From Strobilurus pachycystidiatus (lineage: Eukaryota; Basidiomycota; Agaricomycetes; Agaricales; Physalacriaceae), in NCBI GenBank assembly GCA_019915135.1, contig JAHLMK010000019.1, forward strand, positions 1 through 64,000: a stretch of 64,000 nt of DNA. Direction: 5' to 3'. Both the position numbers and the translations under genes were made by a program. The notes under the pieces are model-generated. The model ran no database searches, was not told where the DNA came from, and saw only the letters and a list, made by a program, of their open reading frames with translations. Shown piece after piece: positions 47,097 to 58,968 of this stretch. The first letter of the stretch is position 1. Every line of letters starts with the position of its first letter.

Positions 47097-49983
47097 ATGA
47101 ATTTACCGAGCCGGACTACCGACTACTCCCCTTCCCCGAATGACCTGCCGTACACATCCAAGAATACCCAGTCCGCGAATGCACCCCACGACGACAATTC
47201 GGACTTTTACTCCCCCAACATCGACTCTGCGCTCCGCTTGCGCACCGTCCGCACCATGGCCGGCACCATCGCCAAATCCGTGCGCGCCGAGGACAAACAG
47301 CGCCGCAAGAAGAGCAGGAAGTGGTTGCTCGGGCGGAGCGGGAGCACCAAGTAAGTGTATTCTGTCTTAGTTCCGAGTCCAAGTGTTGACACCACCACGC
47401 GCACCAGGTGGAAGCGGGATCGGGATCACTCGCCCTCCATCGCCACAACCCCAAGCCCAAGCCCAAAGTAAAGAGCCAGAAGGAATGCGGCGGAACGTGT
47501 ATGTGAACCACGCGTTGCGGGTGGATGAGGATGAGTCGAGTGGCGAGCTGATCATGAGATAGGAGAGGAACAAAGTGCGGACGATTAGTGAGTGTTTTGA
47601 TTTGATTTGGCCGCTTGCTTGACCTGACAAGTGTCCTCCAACCAGAATACACACTGTGGACATTTGTGCCCAAGAATCTGTACGAGCAATTTCGGCGTGT
47701 CGCGTGTTGTTCTTAGTAACACTGGTTATCCTGCTATCCTGCAGCGTAAGTACTCGCTGCTGTCCCTCCTAACACTATCATTCTGATTGTATCCACTAGT
47801 GTACCCGATCTTGACGCTGCGCCCGAAGCCATCGCCTTTCTCCCATCAGCCTTTATCCTCGTCGTCACAGCCCTCCAGGACGCCCTGGAAGATTGGAGAC
47901 GCGCCCAGCTCGACGAAGAAGTCAACACCAGCGCCGCGACAAAACTCGGTAGCGAGTGGCGGAAGGTTAATCAGCCGGCGGACGGACGGGAGCGGTGGGA
48001 GAAGATCTTGGGAGTGGGGGAACGGCCGGGGAAAGTGAGCAAGGATGTAAGGCGGTTGAGGGAGAGGGAGATAGCGAGTGCGAGTGCGATATCAGGAGGG
48101 GGCGGAATTGGGATAAAGGGGAGCACGTCGTCCTTTGATTTGGAGGCAGTGAGGAGCGGGAAGCATCGTGCGTACTCTTTCATCTCCTTCCATTCCCACC
48201 TCCCTCTGACCTTGTTTTATCTTGCAAGACTTGTATCTGTACTACGCCCCACTCGACTCCCCATACTCACCCAAGACGTGGAACATCAGCGACGACCTAG
48301 GCCAGATCAAGTATATCTTCAGCGATAAGACCGGGATGTTGACGCAGGTCAGTTTCCTCCTCCGCTCTTCTTCTCACCTCACCTCATCAACACCCATCTC
48401 TTCTAGAACGCGATAGAGTTCCAAAAATGTAGTGTCGGAGAGCGGAATTACGGCGAGGGCATCACGGAGGCGACGAAGGGCGCTGCGCTACGCGATGGAT
48501 CCGTGAACAGCTCCGACGACTTGGACGCGAAGCTTTCAGCGCTGAAAAGCTAGATGCCGGTAATGGTTAATAACCGGTTCGTACTTTTTGTTGAATTGGG
48601 TATTGGACGCTAATCTGGTTTGGTTGGGTAGTAGGCATCTGCAAGAAGACAAGCCGTCGCTCATCTCGCCGCAGATGGCGCTGGACCTCGTTAAGGGGAA
48701 GGAGCTGGCAGAGCGGTTGAAGGTTCTGAGGGCGTTGGCGCTCTGCATACGGCGCTTGTGGAAGAAGTGGAGGGGTGAGGTTATTTCTTTAATTTCGTTC
48801 GCTTGGCGCGAATCATGCTACTCTATACTGACAACCTCGTAGTGACATACTGACATACAAAGCCGAACGGCCCGACGAGGCTGCTTTGGCGGCTGCTGCT
48901 AGGGATGTGGGCTTCCCGTTTGTGAAGAAGGGCAACAAGGGTGTTGATATGGTTGTCTTGGTGAGGCAATCTTCCTTTCGGTTCGGCACGTAGGGCTAAC
49001 ACATTCCAGGGCACACCCGAACAATGGGAAATCCTCAAGACGCTCGAGTTCAACTCCACGCGGAACAGGATGTCTAGGGTTCTCCTTTCTCCTGAAGGCA
49101 AGAAGATCGAGTTGACCTGCAAGGGCGCGGATAGTGTGATCTACGAGAGGTTGGCGGCTCGGCAGAGGGGGGTGGATGTCGAGTCTGGTCTTGCTGATGC
49201 TGGTTAGTCTCTTTTCTAGTTTTCTTACCCACGTTGGCGCATGTAACTTAGATGTGCAGACGCAAGGTATCAACGCACACTCGGGCTGACAGGGACGTGT
49301 TTGCGAATGGATTTTTGCGGACGTTCTGTATCGCTTCTCGGGAGCGCGACGAAGTGGAGTGGCAGTGGGTGCAGGTGCATGAGCGGGCTAAGGCGAGCAG
49401 CCAGAATAGGGAGGCGGAGGTAGAGAAGGCATGTGAGATGGTTGAGAAGGAGCTTCATATCTTGGGTAAGCCCACGGAGTTTGTTGTGTCTCCTCTTCCT
49501 TTCTCTTCCCCTTGTTTCTTCGGCTGACGGTTGGTTCATGGTCCGATTGTCCTTTGACGAAGCACGCGCCCAGGGAGGTCTTAACAAGATCGCATCGATA
49601 CCTGGCCCACCGACTGTAATACCGCAACGTGGGTTTCCGTCGAATGCAAAGGCCAGCTTTGTAGTCGTGATTGATGGGGATACGTCCAAGTATGGTCGTG
49701 GGGATGGTATGTGTTCGTAATAAGATCCCTCTCGATGTCCGTAGTAACGATTGTCTATGCAGTGGAACCAAATCGAGGGAGGTGAAGATCCTTTCGGTGG
49801 CGTGACTTTGGGCAGCGGTGTTGTTCAGCTCGGTCGTCGCCCTCGTTCCACGGTTCTTCGTTAAGTTTGTATCGAGCGCGTACCACCCGTTGGTTAAGGA
49901 CCTGGTTGGGGAATTGTGGCTCATGGGTGATCTGCTGGGGATTGATCATTGGAATCGGAGTGAGGTGCATGGCGTACTGTAAC
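47097..49983 (+). pseudogene. P4-ATPase phospholipid flippase pseudogene (copy 2)
   Basis: This copy keeps the N-terminus that copy 1 lacks: RKKSRKWLLGRSGSTK, YVNHALRVDEDESSGELIMR, TLWTFVPKNLYEQFRRVA, ALEDWRRAQLDEEVNTSAAT, then NISDDLGQIKYIFSDKTG. The phosphorylation motif is DKTGMLT (48324-48344) instead of DKTGTLT. It continues with EDKPSLISPQMALDLVKGKE and [18 protein letters not shown], and jumps from about residue DGDTSKY (49690) to the last membrane segment near 49790, so a large central part is deleted. In-frame stops occur at 48551-48553 (TAG) and in the N-terminal exon after ELIMR (47560s). It overlaps in content with copy 1 at 103-4704, so the two are independent duplicates of one gene type. 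Confidence 0.92.
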
Positions 49984-50189
49984 AGATATCAACTGGCCTT
50001 AAAACGCTAGCATGGAATGGATGGTATCTGAGATCTTGTTTGGCGCGTGAATGAAGACGGTTGCGGTCTGACCGGATTGAACTTGCAGTGTTTGATGTCG
50101 GTCTCAAGCATCGGGAGAAAGGTAGCGAGGGGATTATTGGATGCAGAAAGTTACATAATTGTACAGCTTGGACGCGTCGTCGAATATAC

Positions 50190-51260
50190 TCGTGAGTTAT
50201 CTATCCTTGCCACACAGCAGGGCCGGCTACACAGAAGACACTCACGAGCGACGTATCCAGCATACCCCGCTGGATGGGAGTAGATGTCTGGGAAGTAGAA
50301 CCATGATCAGCACTCGGATATTCTGCGTCTCGTTCGTGAAGGACGTACGGATTCAAAATGCCAGGTTCATTTCCCGGGGATGGATACGGTCGGCGATGGG
50401 GTACCACTGCCACCGTTGATGAGATTCAACTGGGCGCATCCGAGATAGAACTGCGCTCCGCCGAAGCTGCTGGCCGAATGGAGCGCGATGTGTTCGCCGC
50501 GGAGGAGGTATTGGCTGTTGATTGAGTACAATTCCGTGTCAGCGCCCGAGAAGAAACAAAGACAAAGATTGGGATGACGTACCCACTGGGCAGGCTCTTC
50601 GGGACGGTAAACGTGAACTGGGTCATGATTAGACAAACGATGAATATGGCTGTTCATCAAATTTGAACAGGATCACCTACTTTCATATGGGAAGACGAAT
50701 CCAGTACTTGCGGAATACGTCGGGGCGAGCTCCCATATCTTGAACCACGTCTGGCTGGTGCCAGCACTGGTCGACTTGGCGCTGGGTGAAGCTAGTGACA
50801 TGTATGAAGAGACGTACTGATTTACCAAGAAAACGTTCTATGATACGTACACCAGGATGGAAGATGGCATTGTTGGCCTTGAAGCCAACGGTAGAGCCAG
50901 CTTAGACAGTCGCGATACTGGTGGCACCAGCAGACGTGCTGCCGAGTTCGTTGCAGCGAATGGCGGTGCTGGTGACGTCGGTAAACTATTGATTTATTAC
51001 TTGTTGAGCACTTTGAAATTAGCGACACAAAGCGTACAGGTCCATTGCTGTAATGGTTTGCCAATACGCAGCGGTCGCGCCATTGTCGATCAGGTCTGGG
51101 GACGTGTCCAGAGACGCAGAGAAAGTTTAGTACATGCGGGGAGATCGTGAAGAGGGAGACGGACAATGAGCTAGAGCAGCCGAGAGGACGGTGAAGGTGA
51201 GAAGGTACTACAACATTGTGTTCGCTCGACTTGGCGAATTCCAATACATTTGCGGTATAT
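50190..51260 (-). pseudogene. AA9 lytic polysaccharide monooxygenase (GH61) pseudogene
   Basis: Minus-strand pieces run in AA9 order. A signal-like segment ending AALAH is followed by DNGATAAYWQTITAMD (about 51100), then VTDVTSTAIRCNELGSTSAG and STVGFKANNAIFHPG (50990-50850). Next come TSQTWFKIWELAPTYSASTG (50770-50710), [30 protein letters not shown] (50520-50450) and [13 protein letters not shown], ending AGPAVWQG. The conserved HxA...GAQFYxxC block with its His, Gln and Tyr is intact. A stop inside the expected ATV-AG, frameshifts and a damaged N-terminus, where the copper-binding first His would be, make it non-functional. The family oxidatively cleaves cellulose in wood decay. Confidence 0.88.
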
Positions 51261-52029
51261 ATCCGTGGCGGAATATTCATGGTCCGAATAAAGTACGCAA
51301 CGAGGGATATAACCAAGAGGTCTAAATGTCAATGTAAACAGCAACCCAGGAACGGTACCAGGAAGATTAGCACCTAATATAACTTTCCGAAATCGAGCCG
51401 GGCACAGAAATCAATGGAAGCGGTGATTACGATGGGAGAGTGGATCGAGTCTGGGTGATTCAGTAGATGCAGGATCTGTGCGTGGGTAATGAGCCAAACT
51501 GCTCGCTACAGCACTGAAGGGATGCTACTCGCGGAAACATCTTGTGGCAATGGCGTCAGCCGAGTTGATGTACCGCTACGGTTTACAGGGCGTATCAGGA
51601 TTGAATTCATATTCGGTTTGAACTTGCTTGGCTCGGATCGTCGCATTCGCTGGTTTTGGAACGTTCCGGTGACGTAATAGAAGCACCGTTCCCTTCCTCC
51701 CGCCATGCCGCCCATTGCCAGCGCCTCCGCTACTAGTTGCTCGGCTCAATTTCCTATCTTTCGCCTGTCAAAGATTCTTATTCCATGCTGTCATGATTGT
51801 CACATATCTTCTCCACCTCCCTCTGACTGAATGCTGCTGTTCATGCGCAGTACTGCCCCCAATATTCAGTCCGGCCGTATCCGAGTCATCAAGTAGCGAG
51901 GCGACCATTGACAAGGACGAGACTGTGGTCACCGCTAGCGCTGGTGATATGACTACTCACTATCGATAACTCCAAATGACGACTATCACCAGTTGTCGAT
52001 GCCAACAAACGGGTTGTCCGAGAACTCTG
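51261..52029. other. Intergenic stretch, nothing recognised
   Basis: Short frames only, for example 51489-51677 on the plus strand and 51715-51506 on the minus strand, without motifs. Confidence 0.4.
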
Positions 52030-52640
52030 ACAGTGAATTTGTACTGACCATTTGATTAGCTTCAAGATGACTTGTCTGATGTTCAGGTCGGTTGATTGGG
52101 GATTGCCGAACAACTGGCGGATCCGTTGACGAGGGCGGCGCAGCCGCCCAAACCATGCGCTGGGTCCGAGTCTTCCAGGTCAGTATATCGAACTTTTGAT
52201 TGTGAATTTGTACCGACCGTTCGATTAGCTTCAAGACTACCTGTCTAATATTTAGGTCGATTTTCTGGCGCACTAAGCCCCGCCGGCGAGGCCCAAGACA
52301 GGCTGCAACACCGGGATTATTGACGATTGGATGTAGAGCTTTCGTTGACGAGGGCGGCGCAGCCGCCCGTAGATGAAGGTACGCGTCTAGTTGTTGATTT
52401 CGAGTTTGCCGTTATCAAGTCAACAATCTCCAGTCTTCGGTAAGTCCTCATTGCATTTATACTAACTACAACCTCACAGGTCCCAAACCATCGCTGCCCC
52501 GCCGGCGAGGCCACAATTACTGAGACTATGTCTGTACGAATACTATCGATTCGATTTGGTTTGGTTTGCGATGGTGCTACGCTGACTAGCGTCAACGGGG
52601 GCGGCAGAGCCGCCCGTTGAGTCGTTCCGGCTGTTCAAAG
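52030..52640. repeat. Interspersed GC-rich hairpin repeats
   Basis: The hairpin GGGCGGCGCAGCCGCCC (7-bp perfect stem, 3-nt loop) occurs at about 52132 and 52352, and a variant GGGCGGCAGAGCCGCCC at about 52602. A second motif, CCCCGCCGGCGAGGCC, occurs at about 52269 and 52498, alternating with the first. Flanking segments around 52060 and 52240 (GATTAGCTTCAAGA with a following TTCAGGTCG/TTTAGGTCG) are also repeated, so the unit is roughly 200-250 bp. The intervals are AT-richer and non-coding. Confidence 0.75.
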
Positions 52641-54429
52641 TAAGTCTTCGTTGACACCTTCCCCGATAAGTCTACTGACTTGCTTGATTGTTCATTCAAG
52701 ACTTACCTCGCTAGCTCTAGAGCCCTAACTTGCGCGCCGGTTGTTTGAATGGGGACATTACGACCGTACCGTGGACGGGACTTTGACGATACGGGGAGAC
52801 TATTGTCCAATTCGGTCTCGTTCACGCTGCGACTCGATGAATGAACGCCGGCTTCAGACTTGGAGAGGTGAACGTGGACCTGACGCCGGAGGTGTGACTG
52901 TGGTTGGAGTTCTGGATATGTATGGTCTCTTTCGTCAAATTTTCAGGTTCATGCTACTTATAAATGTCGCTACCATATCCATGTACCGTAGCATATAGCT
53001 TTAATGATAATCTTATCCTTCGGTATCTACTGTACATGTAAACAAGTTTTCACCCTCACACGTTCCTTTTCTTTCTTTCGCCATGATGACAACGGTAAGC
53101 GCCTACCTTCTCTCGACGTGTTCGCTGCCTTATTGACCATTGCTCTCTAGGATTCTGAATGCATCCTCCGACTCAGCCATGGATCGACCACCGGATGGAC
53201 TGTCGATCGGTACAACTTGCTGTTCGTTGGCCGCCTCTCCCGTTACTCGCAGGACTCGTTCATCGGATGGTTTGCCCTAACTGGTACGTTCATCCATCGA
53301 CTTACGTGTATTCAATCACCCATCCCTCGCCAGCAGCGTCGAGGGGTCTGGCTCGGACACCAGGCTGCGAACATGGTAAGCGCCCGTCCTTACTGTTCGC
53401 TTCGTGCTAACCAAGATGTGTTCTACAGGAGTGGAACGACCTTCTTTTTACTTGACTTGACGAGGAGGTGATGAAGGGAGCGCGGGGGTGGTGAGGACGT
53501 GAGGAGGGCACGCGCGTCCTTCCATAGTTCATCCAGGGCAGTGAGATTGAAGAAAGGGGTTTCACTGGCTATAATTCAGGGTTTGAACGATAATTATGTG
53601 CGAAGAAGACTTCATGATTGAGCGCACCCGTCGAAATGTGAATACCGGAATCATAAACGCCATGATCTCGCTCCCAATGGAAGTCACCTCCGGGGTTATC
53701 GTCATAGGCGGCGAAGCACGGTGTGATTCGAAAAAGCTGTTTATTTCGTGGACCTCAGAAGGGGTGTTCGCACTCGCCGCAATGCGAAGACATTAGAGAA
53801 AGAATGACCGACCTGAACGACTAGCAGCTGTTCAACGCGTACATTGTCTTGTTCTGTACACAAACATTACAGAGCTTCATCCGCATTGCCATGCAACTTA
53901 TTTCAAGGGGCGTTTAGCGCAGTTCTTCAAGACATCGGGAAATGAGTCTTGCAGGGAGGATGCGCACCGTACATCGAGCTCGAAGATAAGATGCGCGAGC
54001 TATGGCTCGCATAGGTCGCATAGCAGTTGACGCGGGTCTATATCAAATTTGTCCAACGAGGCGATCCACACAAAGCGACAGCTCATGGTCGGTAATACTA
54101 CTAACAGCCTATGAAGGACTTTTGATGGCACGCCAGCTATGCGCACAAGTCCAAGGGTTTCAGATGCGAGAAGATCCAAGGTGATTTCCATCGGATAACC
54201 GAAGCTGACGGGCCCCAGCGCTGCGCTGCGTAACAGAGGAAGCAAAACACAAACCGTATAGAGTTTCATGTTCCTGATGACGTGGGTACAATGACACGAG
54301 CGGCAATTGTAGACATCATAGACCATCTTGGCTTTCTACATCCGTGTTCCCTCCGCTGGTTTCCATAGTCCTTGCTCTTCCTGCTCACGATCCCACCGCC
54401 AGTCTTGCTGCTTTGGATTTGGCTCGATG
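52641..54429. other. Long stretch without a recognisable gene
   Basis: Contains small unassigned frames. A plus-strand piece around 53165-53260 (RLSHGSTTGWTVDRYNLLFV) is followed by a splice-like junction, and there is a minus-strand frame at 54326-54000 whose start is hydrophobic (LYTVCVLLPLLRSAALG). I cannot name either. Confidence 0.4.
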
Positions 54430-57400
54430 CTGTTGTCGTTCAACAACTTTCTGCCTAGCGTGCTGCAGAAAAGGCCGTCGCTGCCGCCATCAGCATCGTC
54501 GATCCAGATGGACGACGAAGAGGACGACGAGGAGAAGAAGAAAGACGACGGGGGTGAAGAAGGGAAGGAGAAGGACAGAAAGGCAAACGAGGTCGAGCTT
54601 CCTTCTCTGCACTTTCCTACGATGCTGATCCAGCCATAGACATTCATCTTTTGTTCGCCCGCCACCCGCGACATCGAACCACCCCCTTTATCTGCAAGTA
54701 CAGCTCGTGCCGCCAAACACACGCGGCGGGCGGACTGGCGACCGCTGCTACTCCCCGCCAATCCCTCGACTCTACCGCTCCTGGGTCAGAAGAAGAGGTC
54801 CCGCTGTCACGCACGTCGACCAACCGGTCGTTTACTCGTCGATGTCCACTTCCTCTTTCGCGTCCTTATCCAGCTCGGGCTCGGGCAGGAGAACCATTGT
54901 GCTGCTATACAACCTGCAGGCGCACAATGTCATGACGAATACGATCGTTGACGCCGGCACGGATGCAAAGATCGCGACATTCTCCAAACGACGGCTGGAT
55001 ATGGTAGATCTGGCGGCGATGGAGGTTGTGGAGGTCTGGGCGGCGAGCGAGACAGCGGCTGTGGCAATATTGCAAACGTCTCCTACCTTTGGTAACTCCC
55101 ACCTCCATGTTTCTCAGGTGATTAACTAAAGTTCGGTAGATTCGCGCCGTGGATCGTCGCACAGTGGACTGGGCGGAAGCAGACCAACCACTCCCACACC
55201 TGAATCGTCCGCTATATCTCTATCGTCCGCTGGGTCGCAGAATCCCCTTCATCCATCTCCTCCCAACCCGCCAAGAAAAAGGACAACCTGTTTGGACGCA
55301 TGTTCAAGGAGAAACCGGACAACACCATCGTGCCTATCCCGATACCCGACATCCCCATTCCGCTACCCTCTACACCCCCAACACCCGACCCGTTCATGAA
55401 GACTCCAACCACTGCCAGACACTCTCGTCATCTAAGCGCGTCCTCGCCGTATATGCCCCGAAACCTGAGTCCGTCGCCAAATCGGAAACGCATGTTGCTC
55501 AGCGCAGAACCAAAACCTACGCCTGAGGTTCAGGCACAAGTTCTGTTGCCCGCCACGCTTGGTGTCCAGCCCCTTCTCAACATCAGCGTCCCGCCTCGAA
55601 AAGGTAAGTTCATGTCTAAAACTTGGGAAATCAGTAACTTATGAACGTAGGACTTCTAGTACTCACCGATGGCTCTGAATCCCCACCACGAAGCACCCAT
55701 GAAGCTCCGATGTCGATTCCGGATAGACTATGAGTGTGTGATTCGTGGCGTCGCCGAAAAGGTAAGTTCATGTCTAAAACTTGGGAAGTCAGTAACTTAT
55801 GAACGTAGGACTTCTAGTACTCACCGGTGGCTCTGAATCCCCACCACGAAGCCCCCATGAAGCTCCGATGTCGATTCCGGATAGACTATGAGTGTGTGAT
55901 TCGTGGCGTCGCCGAAAAGGTAAGTTCATGTCTAACTTGGGAAGTCAGTAACTTATGAACGTAGGACTTCTAGTACTCACCGGTGGCTCTGAATCCCCAC
56001 CACGAAGCCCCCATGAAGCTCCGATGTCGATTCCGGATAGACTATGAGTGTGTGATTCGTGGCGTCGCCGAAAAGGTAAGTTCATGTCTAACTTGGGAAG
56101 TCAGTAACTTATGAACGTAGGACTTCTAGTACTCACCGATGGCTCTGAATCCCCACCACGAAGCCCCCATGAAGCTCCGATGTCGATTGCGGATAGACTA
56201 TGAGTGTGTGATTTGTGGCGTCGCCGAAAAGGTAAGTCCATGCCCGAAACTTGGGAATCCAACAACTTTTATTTCTACTAGCTTTGGATGGCTCTGAATC
56301 CCCCCAACGAGGTCCTCATGAACCTCCGATGTCGACTTGGGACAGACTTTGAGTCTATCATTCGTGGCGTTCCCGAAAAGGTAAGTCCATGTTAGAAAGT
56401 GAATAATTCATGAACTTACGAACGTTGGATTTGTACTAGCCGTGGATAGCTCCAAATCTTCCGTGGAGATCCCTAATGAACCTCCGATGTCGATTTCGGG
56501 CACAGTTTGAGTCTGTCAATCGTGGCGTCCACGAGAAGGTAAGTTCATGTTAGAAAGTTGGGAATTCATGTACTTACGAACGGACGATTTCTACCAGCTA
56601 TGGATGGCTCTGAATCTCCCGTAAGATGTCCAAATGTACCTCCGAGGTCGTTTGGGGACATACACTGAGTCTATCATTCGTGGCGTCCCCGAAAAGGTAA
56701 GTTCATGTTAGCATGTTAGAAAGTTGGGAATTCATTAACTCACAAACGCAAGATGTCTATGACCCACCGATGGCTTCGAAACTCCCCTACGAAGCTCTAA
56801 TGAAGCTCCGATGTCGATTTGTGACAGACATTGAGTCTGTCATTCGTGGCGTCCCCCAAAAGGTAAGTTCCTGTCCGATAGTTGGGAATTTGTTAACTAA
56901 TGAACGTAAGATTTCTATTGCCCACCGATGGCTACGAATCCCACCCTCGAAGCCCGCATGAACTTCCAATGCTCTGAATCCCCCCATGAAGCCCGTCTGA
57001 ACTTCCGATGTTCACGAGGTGGTGCGGATCGGGGAAGTCGACCCCGCTGCATGTCAAATAGATTGAAGAGTTGGTGGATCTGGATAGCCAGGCTACCGTC
57101 GAGGAAAATGGCTATGGGACCGAGATGGGGGATACGTTAGGCCGTCTGGGGGTGAATGATTACGCAGAGCCGGAGGGGGATGGATGCTCAGAGTACGGAG
57201 GACGAGGGATATGCACCTTCGCCGCAGAGGAAGACGCAGGAAACAGAAGAGCGCATACGACCGCCATCCGTATGGCATTGGCACCCACAACCAACCTCGC
57301 CCACCACCCGCGAAGGACGATACATTCACTATCCCTACTTGTCGGACATCTTCTGGCCACCACACAGATCGAAAGGGTGGAACCGTCGCCGGAGACGTCA

Positions 57401-58213
57401 TACAAAAGCAAGAATACCAGTGACAAGGCGGACGCCGAAGAGTAGTCTCCTTGCCATGCTGCAGCTCAGGACGCGACAAAGCCGCGGCTGACACCGACGG
57501 AGATCTTCCAACATTTCTCTTGTCAAGAGCCCCCGAATGGATCGACTCGATACGACATACTCCTCGTCCGGCGTCTGGTAGAGATACTCCTCAGAGATCT
57601 TGTTGGAGTGCGGATATTGAGCGAGCAAGGGCAGAGCAGTGCTATTCAGGATCTTGCTCGTTCGTATCTGAACGGCGGGTCTATGAGTGCTTTACGGTGT
57701 TGAGATTCTCGAACACTCCCGATGCGACCCAGACGACGTTGTTGCAATCGGCAGTAGCATTGTTCGCCAGTGCCGATGGCTATGCTGGCTCTTCTGTGCA
57801 AGCCGGCATCGATTCATTGGTACGTTCACTCTCATCTGCTCCTCATTCTGCGGGCTAATTCTAAGGTAGCTTGGCAAACCTGTCTTCGGGGCATACGAGG
57901 ATGACACGTTGACACTTTGTCAGACCGTGTGTCGGAGAACGAGCGAGTCATCGAGCCTCCCCCACCCGCTACGGCCGTCGTCGATACTGCTATAGATCTG
58001 TTCTCGAAGTTGCTTCACCAACAGGATCTCACGTCCACGACGAAGACTATCACCCAACTCCTGGACTCCATCCGATCTCCCAAATTGGTGAGAAAGACCG
58101 ACAGAAAGGCGGCAGTGACTGTGAACACAGCTATCGCACTGGCGCTGACTTTACGCAATGCGAGTAAGTCGTCGTCGAATGGTGATGAACATGCGGACGA
58201 CGAGTCGAGCTGA
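54430..58213 (+). pseudogene. Broken gene of unknown function hosting an intron-exon tandem array
   Basis: The 5' exons (54430-55603) include an acidic/Lys-rich segment (MDDEEDDEEKKKDDGG), TIVLLYNLQAHNVMTNTIVD then AGTDAKIATFSKRRLDMVDL, and a Pro/Ser-rich region ending LGVQPLLNISVPPRK at a GT donor (55604). The repeat array follows. The 3' exons (57063-58213) contain ELVDLDSQATVEENGYGTEM and GDTLGRLGV, then PRLTPTEIFQHFS, VRRLVEILLRDLVGVRILSE and QGQSSAIQDLARSYLNGGS. Next come YAGSSVQAGIDSLVRSLS and a final exon IEPPPPATAVVDTAIDLFSK to NTAIALALTLRNAS with TGA at 58211-58213. Pieces lie in different frames; a one-base slip is evident at the poly-A run near 55275. I do not recognise the protein; its core is helical. 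The array sits exactly between two exons of this locus. Confidence 0.5.
55604..56990 (+). repeat. Tandem array of at least nine intron-exon units
   Basis: Each unit is a short intron (about 50-60 nt, donor GTAAGTTCATG or GTAAGTCCATG) plus an exon-like block. The blocks are 55660-55761, 55818-55919, 55974-56075, 56130-56231 (102 nt each), 56282-56380, 56440-56538, 56598-56696 (99 nt each), 56761-56862 (102 nt), and a partial one from 56919. All eight complete blocks are multiples of three. The frame reading MALNPHHEAPMKLRCRF and VIRGVAEK is open in all of the first eight but one (a TAA in the seventh). The alternative frame, continuous with the upstream exon, reads TDGSESPPRSTHEAPMSIPD with a TGA at the same place in most units. 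Units 1-4 are nearly identical and units 5-9 are diverged. The last two blocks have CTAT where the acceptor CTAG is expected. Confidence 0.85.
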
Positions 58214-58968
58214 GGAAGCAAGTATCCCAGGCCACACGGAAATGAACATGGGCACGCAGTAGCTCCTTCGTGTGTGTGAACAAATAAACAGTGTTTTTTT
58301 TTCAGTACTTCGTGCGCCGTACAATGCGGTGTCAGAGAAAAGAGCCGTTCAGGTTCCTTCACTTGATTACCCGCTGATCAGGTCGCGGCGCTGAACTAAG
58401 TACGGTACGGCCTTGCAGGGGTTAGCTTGGATGTAATGGGCCTCATTTTATATACTTTGGACGCGTTATACCTACAATCCGATGCCCCATCTACCTTCAA
58501 CCGACTTGGCGTCATGTGTACGATCTCGAATTCTCGCGGGTGGGATGACAATAACAAAGGATGTGCTCACAAAGATCGTCTTCGATGCAGCGCATCCAAA
58601 ACGCGCTTAAGCCGGGCCCTCGAAGACCAAGTGATGACATAGTACTAGTATACAATCAGGAAGCCAGTACTCGAGTAATACATCGTATATATCATATGTG
58701 AGCGTGCGCGAAGCGGTCTATAGAAAATGTGTCTGTTCATCTCAGGTCGTGATTATAATGAGAGACACCGAAGCGTCCGTGCATATTGTATATCGTACCA
58801 AAACTGAAGACCAATCTAGCATTTGTGCCGCATTTTGATGGGTATTTCGCTGACCTGGACCATCATCATCATAAAGGGGTATTCGTGGCCCTGGCTCGCT
58901 AATTTCTTTCGTCCCTTCCACGTAAACAACAATAACCCGGCTGCGCTCACAACCTTGCTTTGACCATC
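58214..58968. other. Intergenic stretch upstream of family 1 copy B
   Basis: No recognisable gene. The part next to 58969 is the likely promoter and leader of family 1 copy B. Confidence 0.5.

Noticed and set aside
51960..52595. Minus-strand frames across the hairpin repeats as a protein
   Set aside because: The apparent repeat peptides come from the repeated DNA units; there is no start context or splice consistency.
55604..56990. CRISPR-like array
   Set aside because: Units are 150 bp or more with splice signals and no constant short repeat with variable spacers; eukaryotic context.
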